DNA of 64,000 bases. It comes from Chanos chanos (Eukaryota > Chordata > Actinopteri > Gonorynchiformes > Chanidae). Location of the stretch: the NCBI RefSeq assembly GCF_902362185.1, contig NC_044497.1, positions 32,545,001 to 32,609,000 of the forward strand, written 5' to 3'. The notes beneath the pieces were generated by a model. That model saw only the letters and a program-made list of their open reading frames with translations, made no database searches and was not told where the DNA came from. Below are positions 27,761-40,826 of the stretch, in pieces. Position 1 is the first letter of the stretch. Each line of letters starts with the position of its first letter. The translations under genes and the position numbers were made by a program.

Positions 27761-28063
27761 GTAACTGTACGTGCCTTTTCTTTCCTTTCCCCCCTCTTTT
27801 GCGTGTGATAGTTGTGGGAGCTTTTTTTTATAACTCACTCTGATGTTTGTGTGGCCCAGAACTCTCTAGTGTATTGTTTACTCAGTATAGATATAATTGA
27901 ACATGAAAGCAGTCAGTAGTTTGGATACTCTAGATGCTTGTGGCAGAGGGGACGTAATACTTTAAATTCAATACTTGTCAGACTTGTCAAACTCCAGTAT
28001 TTTAATTTTCAAAACTAAACTCATTTGACTCTGAGGGAACTGTACATTTTGTTTTATTCCCAG

Positions 28064-31000
28064 ATGTCTGGAGGAATCTTTTCCCCCTTGGATAACCTTT
28101 ATGACCTAGACAGTGCCAACTGTCACCCCTTGGTGTGCCACTTGTGCCATGAACAGTATGAGCATCCATGCCTACTGGATTGCTACCACACTTTCTGTGC
28201 CAGTTGCTTGCGTGGCAGAGCGGTGGACAGCCGACTGACCTGCCCTCTCTGTGGGTAAGAACCAGCTGCTCAAGTATCAACATAAGAAACTACTTGGCAT
28301 CTTATTCTGACTTTATATTAATTTTTGTGGAGCTATAACAAGAGTATGATGAGGTAGTATTAACTCTTAAATGCTAAATGACAGCAATTGTGGCTTCTCG
28401 TGCCAGCATTAACATGTAAAACCCACGTAATGTAATAGTCAGAATCAAGGTAATTTTTCTAGCCAGGGCTCATAACACTTAAAATGACTGAAATTCTATT
28501 CATGCTCCATAAGGGAATAAATTACACTAAGTGCTTAGAGTACTCATTATCTAACAGGACATAGACGAGGCAGGTGCTGATGGGAAATGAACAGGTGCAG
28601 TATAAATCCTACCCTCCTTTTAGCCTGAATGGAAATAAGCATTGCTCCGTTCTAGTTAGACCACTCTGGCGTCAAATAGTAAATAAACACACAGCCAGTC
28701 TTAGATGCTTGGCAGTGGATTCGCAGCTTATCACGTTTACTGAGCTCCCTTTTCATCTCCTGTGATAAAGTAAGTCATTGAACAGTTCCATCTTATCCAA
28801 TGTATATGACGGGATATGTTTATGGATATGACTTGGGTCCAATCTAAATCAGTTTGTTAATGTAAGTATGACATTTTTTATTGAGAGTTATGGTTCAAGG
28901 CAACATGCTTCTTGCTCGTAAATTCTCTATATTATTCTGGTTGTTATTTCCCTCACATCTGATTATTTTTAAAACTTTATATTACTCAGAACTCTTCACT
29001 GTCTTTTGGTGTGTAGTGCAGTGTAATATCCTAAAATCAAAATGAATGTAATCCATCAACAGTTTAATGAAGATTATTGTCCGGTATTACAGTCTATCCA
29101 CTGATCTACTTTTTCCAGTCATACACAGGATAGATCTCATACTGTCTGATACATAGAAAATCCTGACAGCCCATTTCAATGTCTGCTTTTTCACTAAAAA
29201 ACTGTCATTACTTTAGCCTACCTAGCAGATTTAGCAGAATTTCTGCCAATCTCTGACAATTTCTGCCAAATTTCGACAGAAAAAACAAAAACAAAAACAA
29301 AACAAAACTTCAGAGTGTTCCTGTAGGAAGATCAGAGTAATCAGGCGTGTCTAGAATCATTAGGAGTTTGCAACATTGTTTGTGTCTATATTTACCTTCA
29401 TTACCCTTTGCCAGGTCTCTGTTCTATCTAGGAATTCAGTACAGTGCTATTTGTGGCCTTGTTGCTATGACCACAAGGCGAATACATAACAATGGAGGGT
29501 GATGAAAGGTATATTTCTGTGGCACATAAACAGATGTTGTAATTTTAAAGACTTGGTAAAAAAAAAAAAAGCCACAGCAGCTGTGTATTTGTGGATTAGT
29601 GGGTGTGAATGTATGTTTGGTTTTTTTCACAGACATCAGTCCTTAGTAAAAGGAATAAATGCTCTCCCGCCTGAGGATCGTCTGCTGAAATTCTTAGTGG
29701 ATAACTCCACTGACTGTGAAGAGACTGTGCAGTGTGCAAACTGTGATTTGGAGTGCAAGAAACAGGTACTGCATCAAACTGAGTGACCCCGCTGAAGTCA
29801 AAAATAACCGTTCAGTGGTATGCTTTTCTTGTATTTGTATGATCTACCCTTTTTCTTGGTTAAAACTGATTGCCTGATCAATATATTTTTCATGTATTAC
29901 GACAGGATGTGGATGCAATGTATTATTGCAACACTTGTAGCCAACCACTATGTAGAGAATGCAGGGAAATCACCCATAAAGCCAAGATGTTTGCCCGCCA
30001 CGACATTGTCTCCTTGGCCAAGCGTACCAAAGAGGCCCATAAGAAATGTGGTACGTTTTGTTCCCAGTGAAATAAAGCTATTAAAACAATCAGGTCTAAA
30101 TTATGTTATGTTTTTAAGGATCTCACACAGAGACGCTTACAGATGGATGTTAATGTATTTGATTTGGGTCCTTCCTTCTCTCTCCGTAGGACTTCATGAA
30201 GAACTCTACATCATGTTTTCTACAGAGAAAAAGTCCATGCTGTGTATCAACTGTTTCAGAGACATGCAAGTGTGCGTGGAGCTGTGATATGAAACTCTTC
30301 TACATTTACTTTTACATTTATTGATTTAGCAGACATTTTTATCCAAACTGATTTCCAAGAGAGGCAGAATTCAAACCAAGCATTTAGCCATTAAGGAGCT
30401 GTCTGTGGCGCTAAGTACCGCTACTAAGTTCGCTATTACAGGACTCACAGATATAAGTGAATACTATTTGGTATATTGGTGTATTTATTAGCAAACTTGT
30501 CTATGACTGTTGTTTCTCAAGGGAAAGCAGAGCACACTGCATCGATATTGAGACGGCGTATATGCAAGGCTGTGAAAAACTGGACCAAGCCGTCTTAGTG
30601 AGTGCTCTCCATAGCAGCACTTTTAGATGATATTTATTATATTTAGTTTCATTTCTTTTGTGTGGGGTGGAGGAGATAGTGTCTGAGAAAGGTAGTGTCT
30701 GTGTTATCTCAATCTGGACCTCACTTCATCTGCTCTCAGAGGTTATCTCAGTTCAGGCCTGTGGAGTGAGTTGCTAAATGAAAGCATTCTCTCTTAGGCA
30801 GTGAAGGAACTCCAAACTTCAGCTCGAGAGGCAATCATTCTGCTCAAGGCTATGATTGGAGAGGTCAGAGCCAATGCAGATGAAGAGGAAAGCGCCATTT
30901 GTACTCTCTTCAACAACATGCAGGTATGTCATTTGTCATGATATAACTGAACCTTATTGCAAAAGCTGTAGGAAGTTCACTCATCTGAGTTGTATGGATC

Positions 31001-34000
31001 CGGATTGTTCCCATTATAAGAGTTATCTAAGACACAGTATTATTTAATTTGCAGCATCAAAAGAGAATCCCCTGAAAACACAACAATCATTTGTTATTCT
31101 GATATAACTGAGATATGCAAAGCTGCTTTTGTTTTGGCAATGACCAGAAAATTTGCTTTCATGTAGGAGAAATTGGCAGAGAGAAAGAGGATTCTCCTGA
31201 GGGTAGCTCAAAGGTGAGGATGTTTTCATTTTGCCATAACAAATACTAAACACATAAATAAGCAGTTTTAGGTGAATTTTAAATGGTTTCTCACAATAGT
31301 AAGTCTCAGGCTAAATAAACTGCAACATAGTCAGTGGTCGGGGAGACATCAGTTTGGTCCTGTCTGCCATAACAGGCCAGAGTCCACAAACTACTGATTT
31401 ACTTTTTGTTAGAGAAAATTGATAGATGTATTTCACGCCAGTTTATCATGGCTTGTTCAACATTAAGCAGTTTGGAAATAGAGTATAGTGCTATGCCATG
31501 GTAAAACCAATCAATACTAAAAGCTACAGTAACTTATTTGGAGCTAGTCCAGTAATGGATCAAGTTACAAAGTCTCAGAATAACTTAATGTTGCCGCTGT
31601 AAATTTACTGTCCATTCACTGACCAGAGGATGTTTGGCAGATGAGTCTCTAAATGAATGCGTGGATATAAAAACCCTGCTGCTGAAGCTTTTGACTGGAG
31701 AGTTGACATTTCAATAAGAGTCAAACATACAAAAACCTTTTTAAAAGCCATGTCTGGAAAATTGGTGATACATGCTTGGGTTACTTTTGAAAGTATGTGC
31801 TGCTTTTTCTAAAAGAAATAAGCTCATTTTAATTGGAGGGAGGCAGTGCTGAGCATACTCTATGTTTGTTGTACAGTCAACATGAGGAGAAAGAAAGGGC
31901 TTTTAAAGAACAGCTATCTCATCTTGCTTCCCTCTTGCCAACACTGCAGGTAAGATCTCATTACACACATAACTCACACACATACAATTGCTCCCCTAAC
32001 ATTCTGTTTAGTTTATTATACATTTAATTAACTCTTCTTATTTACTCACTATAAAGCATATTTTCAATTAATTATCCCCCACCACTTTTTTGCCACATGC
32101 AAATCAGACACTTCTGGCCATTAGCACGCTAATGGAAAGTGTAATAACAGATTTGAATGGATTTTTAGGTTCACCTGGTTACAGCCTCAGCCTTCCTCAG
32201 TTCAGCAAATAAGTTTGAGTTTTTAGACATGGGCTATGTAAGTAGATGCAACATATGCAACATATGCTTTCCTCAAATATTTGATAAATTTTATACATGC
32301 GATTTAAGATGATGACTTGTCATGTTAAACATGGTCAGAAGAGAGTATTATATTTCTAAGAATCAGGTGAAAGTTATCCTTAAGAGCTTTACTTTACAGC
32401 AACTAATGGAGAGGCTGAAAAAGATTGTGAAGCTGCCACACAGGTTGCGTCCTGCTCAAAGCAGCAAGGTAAATGCAGGCATCCTATTTAGTGTATGCTA
32501 TTCAGTGCAGCAACAGTTTAGGATGCGATCCTCACAAAATGTGTCACTAACGCTTAGATTAACACAGAGTATCGGTCCGAGTTTGCCCGCTGCCTGGAGC
32601 CTCTGTTACTGCTGGGTCAACGGCGATCTGTGTCCCTCGCTGGAGGTGTGTCAGGATTGGGCCTGGGCAACAGCGGTGGCATGTAAGGCTCAGTTTCATT
32701 TGTTCACGTGTGACTGACTGAAATTATACACAAATCATAATGCATCTTTTCATTCTGAATGTAGTCAATGCGAAGAACAAAGCTGAAGGTTAAGATCAAA
32801 CGATGCCTTTGATAACAGTACGGTCCTTTCAGTACTGACCAAAACTCCTGAAAACTTATATTAGATGTTCAGCATAATTACTGTACAATTAATTTTTTGA
32901 CTTTCCTCATTTAAAGGTTGCCATCTTCTTTGTCAGTGGCCTGTCACTCTCCTGCAGTCAGTGAGATGTCTTTGGGTTCTTCAGCGGTTCGGAAGCCCAC
33001 CTCACACCGCTACATCAGCACCAAGGTCCTCCTGGCTGAAGGAGGGGAGACTCCTTTCACAGAGCATTGCCGTAATTATGAGAACGGTTACAGAGTGAGT
33101 GGGTATTTGGGAGAATACCTACCCCCTCTTTTGACGACAACATCAAACAGATCAATAACACAACTTCCTGGTATGCTGCCAAGGAGCCAGGTATCTGATC
33201 ATACCGTTTTGTATTGATGATTGACATGTTTCTCTGATCAGACTTTGCAGACTGAGATTCAGAAGCTTAAGGATCAGTTGCAGGAGATCCACAGAGATCT
33301 CACTAAGCATCACTCCCTTATTAAAACCGACACTATGGGTGAGATTCTCGATAGATCACTTCAAATGGATGAGCAGATTTCTTCTGAGTATTCATCTGTG
33401 GAGCGAATGAGAGCCATATTTGAAGAGGTGAAAAGCATAGGGATTAGTGGCATTAGCTTCTCATTACTTGTCGCTGGACAAGGTGATAATAGTATTGATC
33501 TTATCCTTAGATCTGGGAAGAGACTTTCCAGAGGGTTGCAAATGAACAGGAAATTTATGAAGGTAAGAGATTAATCAAATTGAGGGTATTTTCCGGAAAT
33601 AACGAGTTTGTGATGCTGACAAGTTCTGTGCAATGTGTCCTTTTCTCTAGCACAGCTTCATGATTTGATGCAGCTGAAGCAAGAGAATTCCTATCTGACC
33701 ACCATAACTCGGCAAATTGGCCCTTACATCCGATCCATTGCTAAAGTGAAGGAACGTCTTGAGCCAAGGTAGTGAATTCTGTCTGCTTACAGTTACTGCA
33801 TGCCATCACCACCGCAAAATGGATACAGTAGATGATTACAAAAGCTTTTCACCTTTTATTCTTTATCAGTATCCACTAATGGACTCCCTTTCCCTTCAAA
33901 CATACAGTAGTCTAACTTCCCATTTGATTAGATATGAGGCATTCATGGCTCTGAATTATTTACTGTACATGGTAAGGCATACACTAATATTGATATTTTG

Positions 34001-34398
34001 ACAGACTGAAGGAGCCTAAAGAGCTGAAAGATGACCGCACTGAAACCATGCTGAAACTCTATGAGGACAGCAGTATGACCACTGACTTATCCCACAGGCA
34101 AGCCCTAAAAACCCTCATTTAAGTACAGTCAGGAGCAATGGCCATGTGCTTTCTCACAATCTAACGCTACCCATTAAAGACATACTGTCTGTCACAGAGT
34201 GCCTCTGAGGGAGACTGGCATTGTGATGATTATTTATCTCCATGCCTTATTAGCAGTGACCTGACGTGTGCTGCTGATGATAACCGGATGCTTAGCGCCA
34301 TATCTGATGAGACCAGTCCAAAGAATAAGGAATTCTACAGGCCAAGCAAACCCAAAAGTGCCACTGAAACAGTTAGCCGAAAGGAGCTGCCACTTTGA
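28064..34398 (+). CDS. rnf207: RING finger protein 207
   Basis: RNF207 is a cardiac RING/B-box protein that affects the HERG potassium channel and QT interval in human and zebrafish studies. Coding exons are 28064-28254, 29633-29765, 29906-30050, 30190-30271, 30522-30597, 30798-30923, 31167-31213, 31877-31949, 32169-32237, 32400-32468, 32558-32682, 32917-33094, 33242-33427, 33511-33562, 33651-33768, 34005-34097 and 34257-34398. Phases close to 634 residues, the human length. The RING lies near residues 25-63 (CHLCHEQYEHPC, then CPLCG), followed by a B-box with CNTCSQPLCREC and long coiled coils (FKEQLSHLASLLPTLQ, HRDLTKHHSLIK). ATG directly follows the acceptor. Two donors are unusual: GT|gtgcgt at 30271 is weak, and the last intron starts GC. 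Confidence 0.94.
30303..30440. repeat. Degenerate interspersed repeat of common fish type
   Basis: TTTACATTTATTGATTTAGC followed by AGACATTTTTATCCAAACTGAT resembles the widespread fish repeat core GCAGACGCTTTTATCCAAAG. It sits in an rnf207 intron. I recall the motif but cannot give the family name with confidence. Confidence 0.4.
34098..34256 (+). other. rnf207: GC-AG intron (rnf207 last intron)
   Basis: The exon ends TCCCACAG and the intron starts gcaagccc. The acceptor is tagcag before 34257. Joining gives SHSDLTCAADDNRMLS in frame to a TGA, and the total is then 634 codons, the family length. Reading on without splicing would end after RQALKTLI at a TAA, giving a protein about 40 residues shorter. 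Confidence 0.65.
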
Positions 34399-36527
34399 CG
34401 TCACACATCTGGGAGAGACAAAACATAGGGAATGTTGTCTTGTCTGTTTATCGTAACTGATGTAAACCAGTAAGACTGCATTACTATTAAAGCTGAGTGC
34501 TCTATATCCTAAAATGTGGTTGAGTAGAAATCTGCCAAGTAAAATTAACATTATTAATTTCTGTTAAGACATTGGTTTTTAAAAGAAATGCACATACTGG
34601 ATACAGCATTAGGTCTGTTCAATAAAATACACCTTTCAGATTTAATATTTATTTTATTCCAGAGATTTGTGGCCATTTCTTTACTTTTGAAAAAGTCAGT
34701 GAGAGTAAATGCACAGTTATTATCCAGGAAGTGTAGTCCTTCTCCACATGTTTCAAACAGTATTACATGCGCATTATAGTGCAATTCAGCCATCTAACGT
34801 GTGGCCAGTAGTATTACACTCTGACTGGGTGCGCTCATGATCTCTTAATCTTTATACATTTTCCTCTCTAAACATTTCCACAATGTCAATGTCTTATATG
34901 TCAGTTCTTCAGTGCCATTCACCCACTGAAAGTGAATCAAACTCATTTCCCACTGCTGCACTCTGTACTCAGTACTCATGAGTTTGGCCATGCCAAGCAG
35001 AGAGTGGAGCTGTCCTGGAATAAAATAAGTGAGGAAACAGATGTCTTATACGTAGCCCACGTTCATTCAAATACATACTCTCTGAGTCGCCTCTCTAAAG
35101 GAATTGACCATCAGTTGTTTGACATACATGTGAAATGCAGATGGGTTTTGAAGCCCATAAGGAGTGTGGAGAAACAGAAAGTCATGTAGTGCACAGATGA
35201 GTGAAAAGATGATTATTTTACAGTAGGGGAATGTGTTGCCCTGACTTTTTGGTTTACACTGAGTGGGAAAGACTTGCACACAGACACAGGCTTCTTGATT
35301 CATGACTGCCAACACGTCCATCTGTTGGACTTGGCTGTTCTTATGGTTTTACTACAACACAGTCTGCAAGGGCCGCAGAGGAGAATAGGCACCAAGGCCC
35401 ATTCTTTCTTTACTTTATATACTCATCTGAAAAATTAGATATTACCATTTAATTCCTCACAAATTAAGTAATCAAAATGTTTTGCCTTACAGCCTCTTGA
35501 AATCACAGAAATGATCAGATTGTCAGCATTCTGAGTTACTATAAAAGTATACATCACTGATTGGACACAGATTAGTCTAAGCGGGTCAGAAGACAATATG
35601 GGGAAGGGTCAATAATAATCTGATTGTAATGTTCATTTAAAGGTAAACACGATCCTTGCACAGGTATTTTCAGGTAAACTCAAAAAGAATAAAATTCACC
35701 TTGTCACCTATTCCTCGCTAAAAAAAGAAAAAAAAATACAGAAAAACATCGGAAATATAGGAAATTAAAACTCAAGATTCATAGAATGAAACCTGAATAC
35801 ACACTGTAAATGCTGTTATACATGGGCAATTTTTTGTAACATCTGAGTAATAACAGCATCATTGTTATTTTATGACAGTGTCATTCTTCACATCCAGTAA
35901 CAACGGTAGGTCAATCAGCGATGGAAATCAAGCCTTCAATCAGCCTTCAAACCAAGAGGCCAGTAAGACAAAAACTGTGCTCAAACACAAATGGGTGACA
36001 AGAAACATACACCTGCCCCAAATGCTACAGTGTCAGGTAATTGCACATCTGTCTAAGCGACTGTATTAAAGCTCAAAACCCATTCAGATACTTTCAAAAG
36101 GTAAAACTTAACATGAAGGGGAACATATGGAAGAAGAACAATAGAGAAAAAAAAAGTCTCCTGCTGACTGCATGACTATGTGAGGTGTGTGAACATGTTA
36201 GATATGAGGAGACAGGAGACAAAAACAAACATTTAATGAGTAGCTAAGTGGTTATTATGAAAGATACAGATATGAGGGAGTATTGGGTGACTATGATTCT
36301 GTCTAATGAGCACAAGGGTGGAAGCTCCACCCTCCTTAGAGCAGGCAGCTGTCTCAGAGCAGATCAAAGGCTCAGCCTCTATGTGCTATGACCTCAGTCC
36401 ACTGTGTGGCCCCTCCCCTGGGGTGGAGCCACAATGTCACCAAGCGGCCAGCTTGCTCACAGTGCCAGTCAGTGGTGTCCAGGTGTGCACTTCCAGGTTT
36501 TTTCCCCTTTTTTCTTGAGTCTATGGT
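34399..36527. other. Convergent 3' region between rnf207 and icmt
   Basis: This stretch holds the rnf207 3' UTR (AATAAA at 34621-34626) and, on the other strand, the icmt 3' UTR. No further gene or RNA is supported. Confidence 0.55.
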
Positions 36528-38540
36528 TTATGATCCAATCCTTATGCCAGAGATGAACGGCAAGCCAGTGGACACCTTTTTCTTGTACTCTATGTAGTCC
36601 TCTCCAAAGAAGTGGATTAGAGAGATCTCCTCCTCTTCAATTCGCTCCCGGAAGAACCGCCAACTGGCTAACGTGTAGCCCACAATACACACAGGGTTGC
36701 AAAGCATTATCTGCAATGTAGCGTCGTCACATTCAGAATCAGGGGAAATGCTCAGTGTTAAAACGGCAGCAAATGAAAACAACAAAGACAAAGACAACAA
36801 AGAAGATCTTAGATTATAAAAGGATAAGCACAAACATTCCATACTTCCACACACTTCTAAATGTACTCTACACATATACAGCTACCTTTTATTTTGACAG
36901 CTCAATGAACATGACAGCGTCGCTGAGAACCTTCATGACGTACTAGTGAAACAATGTGCATCAGAGAGAGATGATATTTCATTGCAGAAATAACAAAGTA
37001 CCTGAGTGCCAATGCTCCAGTAGAACCAGCCCACGTAGGATGGGTGCCTGAAAAAAGAGTAGACCCCACTGGTGACCAGGACATGACTCTGCGCTTTCTC
37101 ATTCTGGACAATGTGGTTGAAGTTGGAGCCAGCGGTCAGCATGGCAGACTTCCGCAAGCCCTCTCCACACAGCACCATCACCAGCCCCGCCAGACTGATC
37201 CAGCTAAGCTGTTTCAGCTCTGCCAAAGTAACAGAGAGCACAGCATACAGACCAGACATTAGAAGATCAGTGTGATTTATGACCTCATTTAAGGGTGTAT
37301 AATCAAATTCAACAGCACTCTGAAGACAAGCATTCATCAGAAATATCATCTTATTGCTGAGTCATCAAAGTAGAATGGCAGATAAACATCGAGACTTATA
37401 AGAATAATATGTCAAAGTTTCAGAGGAGGGCAGTATGCAGAGGTCTGTATCACTGAAAATACATTTTACTGTCAAAACAGACCTGGAACAATCAGCTTCT
37501 CCACAGCAAATTCAACCCATGAGGATACAGCTGCCACTGTGTACTCCACACTGTGGTTGAGAAGGAAGGAGTCTAAGGAAAGACTCCGAGGGTTTATGAT
37601 AGCAGTGACTAGGTATTCTGAGTAGTGGAAGAAAGACAGTGAACACATGTACCTGTTGGCAGAGAGCACATTGCAGTCAGTAATACAATTCCGTCTATGA
37701 AGAGCTTAAAAACAGTACACGACAGTGAAAACATGGAGAATCATTCAAGTTCATTGACATTCATTCACACAGACCACACTGGCCGACTGCTTGACACTGT
37801 TATTGACAAGTATCTGATTAAAAGAGGAAACTAAGTTAACTTACCAGCCAAAGTGTGTCCATGTTGTCTCAGCAAAACTTATCATTAAACCACATCCAAA
37901 GGCAAATCCAAGAAAGCAAGCTCGCACAGCGACCTATTGAAGAGAGAAAGAGAAAGGACGGCATACCTCTGAGTGTTTGCACTGTTTAAAAGTGAAGTTA
38001 AACGTTGTTAGCTTGGAGTGGCGAGGATGCGCCAGATAGCCGTAGCCGCATGCATCAACCTAAAAGCCTGATCCCAGTCTATTGCTGATAGTACATGACA
38101 GTACATTTGCAAGATCTGATTAGGTTAATGGGATTATGTCTGCATACAGCAAAATGTATGTGGGGATAGCAATACGTTCAACTTTGCTCGATTGTCTTAT
38201 GATGAAAATAGGCTTTTTATGCAAAAGGACGTTAACTAGTCAATGGGGTCGCATAAATGGCAAGAGGAAGATCGCTTGCTAAATATATTAAGTAGCTAAG
38301 CTCTCTGGCTGGCTCACTTACCTTGTAGAGAGGTCCCTTGTATATGATTAGCAGGAAGCCGTTGATAACTGTTATATAAACCCCAATAGCTATTCTACCG
38401 TTCACTCCAGTGAGGTAATCAAATATCCAATCAATGTGAGAGCCAAATGCTACAAGCAAAGGTATAATAATGACGCCGAGTCCTGAGAGAAAGCTTATGA
38501 TACTTATCCTTCCCTCTAGCACCAACTTGCTACCTGCCAT
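36528..38540 (-). CDS. icmt: Protein-S-isoprenylcysteine O-methyltransferase
   Basis: This is the ER-membrane enzyme that methylates the C-terminal prenylcysteine of CAAX proteins such as Ras and lamins, using S-adenosylmethionine. Coding exons in transcript order are 38540-38322, 37933-37845, 37652-37483, 37219-37002 and 36710-36528, giving 292 residues (human is 284). The N-terminal half is a series of hydrophobic segments. Family signatures are FLGFAFGCGLMISF, HYSEYLVTAI, LDSFLLNHSVEYTVA and TAGSNFNHIVQNEK. The cofactor-site motif SFFRHPSYVGWFYWSIGTQ follows, and the C-terminal EEEEISLIHFFGEDYIEYK holds conserved acidic residues. I chose MAGSKLV as the start by family comparison. An in-frame ATG five codons upstream (MPIFN) is the alternative. 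It is convergent with rnf207, as in human. Confidence 0.95.
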
Positions 38541-38865
38541 ATTGAAAATAGGCAAATCTCATGACAAAATCTCGCGTGTTTTCGTCATTGCTAAGCCTTT
38601 CGCATCCTTCCCGGAAAGGAATGGAGATGATTACTTTTCAGAGCTGATCAGCGCTTCATATGATAATCAAGAGTGCGTCATTCGCATTAAATGAATAAAT
38701 GAAACAGATAAAATAAATGAATAGGTGAATAAATGGAAGGGAAAGAAAAGAACTTAAATAGGAATTTGCAAATGAAATTACAAGCATTAAGAACAGACTG
38801 CAAGTAATGACAGACTGTATTGTCACTGGCAGCCTATTATACCCCCCGCCCCTCCCGCGTGCACA
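38541..38865. other. icmt upstream region
   Basis: This is the immediate 5' flank of icmt. Beyond a few CG dinucleotides near the start codon I see no distinct promoter element and no gene. Confidence 0.4.
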
Positions 38866-38924
38866 CACACACACACACGCACGCACACACACACACGCAC
38901 ACACACACACACACACACACACTA
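38866..38924. repeat. (CA)n microsatellite
   Basis: CA units are broken by CG (ACGCACGCAC). The array is followed 70 bases later by a separate GT array. Confidence 0.9.
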
Positions 38925-38991
38925 TACAAGAATTTTGTTACTGAAACTGCACAGTGTTCAGTTATCGACCCCAAGTGGCACTGTTTTTTAA

Positions 38992-38993
<2 letters not shown>

Positions 38994-39028
<35 letters not shown>
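38994..39028. repeat. (GT)n microsatellite
   Basis: About 17 GT units end in a G-run, directly before the interspersed repeat at 39040. Confidence 0.9.
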
Positions 39029-39031
<3 letters not shown>

Positions 39032-39039
39032 GGGGGGGG

Positions 39040-39180
39040 GGCGCTTCTAGAATTCCCTGTTAAAAACAAATAGAAAATTCCCTATGTGGCAAATGCACTA
39101 TGCAGCAGTTCAGGGGAATAATCCAGGGGGAAAATGTGTAGTGAGAGAGATGTCAAACTGTTTTAAACAATGAGACCCGC
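39040..39180. repeat. Interspersed repeat copy 2 (unclassified)
   Basis: This copy shares ordered blocks with 15285-15480: CTTCTAGA, AATTCCCTGTT, AAACAAATAGAAAA, CCAGGGG with AAAA, TGTAGTGAGAGAG and GTTTTAAACAA. As there, it lies immediately beside a dinucleotide array. Confidence 0.5.
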
Positions 39181-40826
39181 AATAACATTTCATCAGAGTT
39201 CATACAAAGCAAGAATTTGTTGGTCCTTGTGTTTTAATACGTAATAATTGAAATGTATACAATTACAAATGAAACAGGGTATCTGGAATTGCTGTGTTAA
39301 AATACAGTAACCCAGGTATTGCTTCATTGCATTAATGTTTTAACTTGACTTTCACTGTTATTCAGCATACCAAATATAAAATGGATGTCTGACTGTTACA
39401 TAAAATGTTAACGTTACATCACTGTCTTGAACAACTAACTATTGCTTAGCCACTTTGAGATAGTACTGCCAGAAAGAAAAATTGTACGAATAAACTATTC
39501 TAAACATTATGATACACACCAAATAGCACTGAACGATTAAAATTTCATCAGTATGCCCATTTACTCCAACACTCTAAGGATGCACAATTTCACACATAAA
39601 AGCTACACATTATTTTGTGAGGAGAAAAAAAGATATCTATTTACACACTTCAGTGAATCTGAATGAGGAAGAAAATTCAAGAAATTTGAAACACATCTTG
39701 ATATAAAAGGTATACCATCAATGGCTTGTTAGGAGTCAGCTCTGGACATTGTTGTTTGGTAATGCTGATTAGTCTTCCAAATACAGTACAATGTGCAACA
39801 TCTACTTTGCATACACTGCCTTTGTACATACTGCAAAACAATGGAACAAATGTAAGAAGATGTGGCACAAAGGCAGCTTACGGGCTCTCAACTGGCACAG
39901 TGATGAGAGACATTATTCCAGCTTATCACATGACTATGGTAGAATGATTACTCAAACGGAAGATTTAATGGTTTAATAATGTGTGATAGTGGAATCTCCC
40001 ATGCCATCCTTTTATTCCTTTTTTGTCTGCAAAGCTGCAATGTTGTCTGCAAAGCTGCACTGTTGCTCTGAGAAAATACTGCTGTCTGGTTAGTCCTTGT
40101 CGCCAGAGTGTTCTCAATAAAAGGTTAGTAGTTTTTCAATACTGGCAGACAAAAGCTCATTTTAGAAAAGTGAGGGCAAATGATAAATAATGCAGATCAG
40201 ACTATTTTTTAAATTATTATTAATCCAGTATCACAGCAATTAGTGGTGTTTTGATTAGAAGAATACCCTGTTGAGTTTTATACTGTAAATGATAAACTAA
40301 CTAAAACTCTGTCAAAAAAGTAAGTCAAAAAAAAATCACTAGTTTAAATTTTTAATAGAACATTTACAACCATTTAAATTTCCAACATTGCAAACAAATC
40401 AAGTTCGTAAAATGTTAATAGGCTATAAACATATTCTTGTTTAGTAGTGAATCACCTACCCAAACCCCTCGCCCCGACCCCTACAAATTCCACAATAAAA
40501 CATTCTGGTTGCTTAGGCAGTCATAAAAAAATTAATAGAATTCAAGAAACAGACAGGGATGCATTAAGGGGCAGAAAACCAAGCACACAGAGCATGCGTT
40601 TAAGTATAGACACTTCAACTTTACCAACATTTATTCAGGTTCAAAACCCACGAAAACCCTCAACATATTTCAAATGATAAGGACATTAAAGTTTCTCAAA
40701 CACGTCATCAAGTGTATTACAAGACAACTATTCATAGACATTTTCAAAGTCAGAAAAAGAGAAAATTAATAACTAATATTAGGCTGGTTGAGTTCTGAAG
40801 CTGAGACAGAACTGTCTGCAGTTCTT
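39181..40826. other. Intergenic, icmt to draxin
   Basis: The sequence is AT-rich. It contains the 3' UTR of draxin at its right end and no gene that I can support. A short direct repeat, GTTGTCTGCAAAGCTGCA, lies near 40024-40061. Confidence 0.5.
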
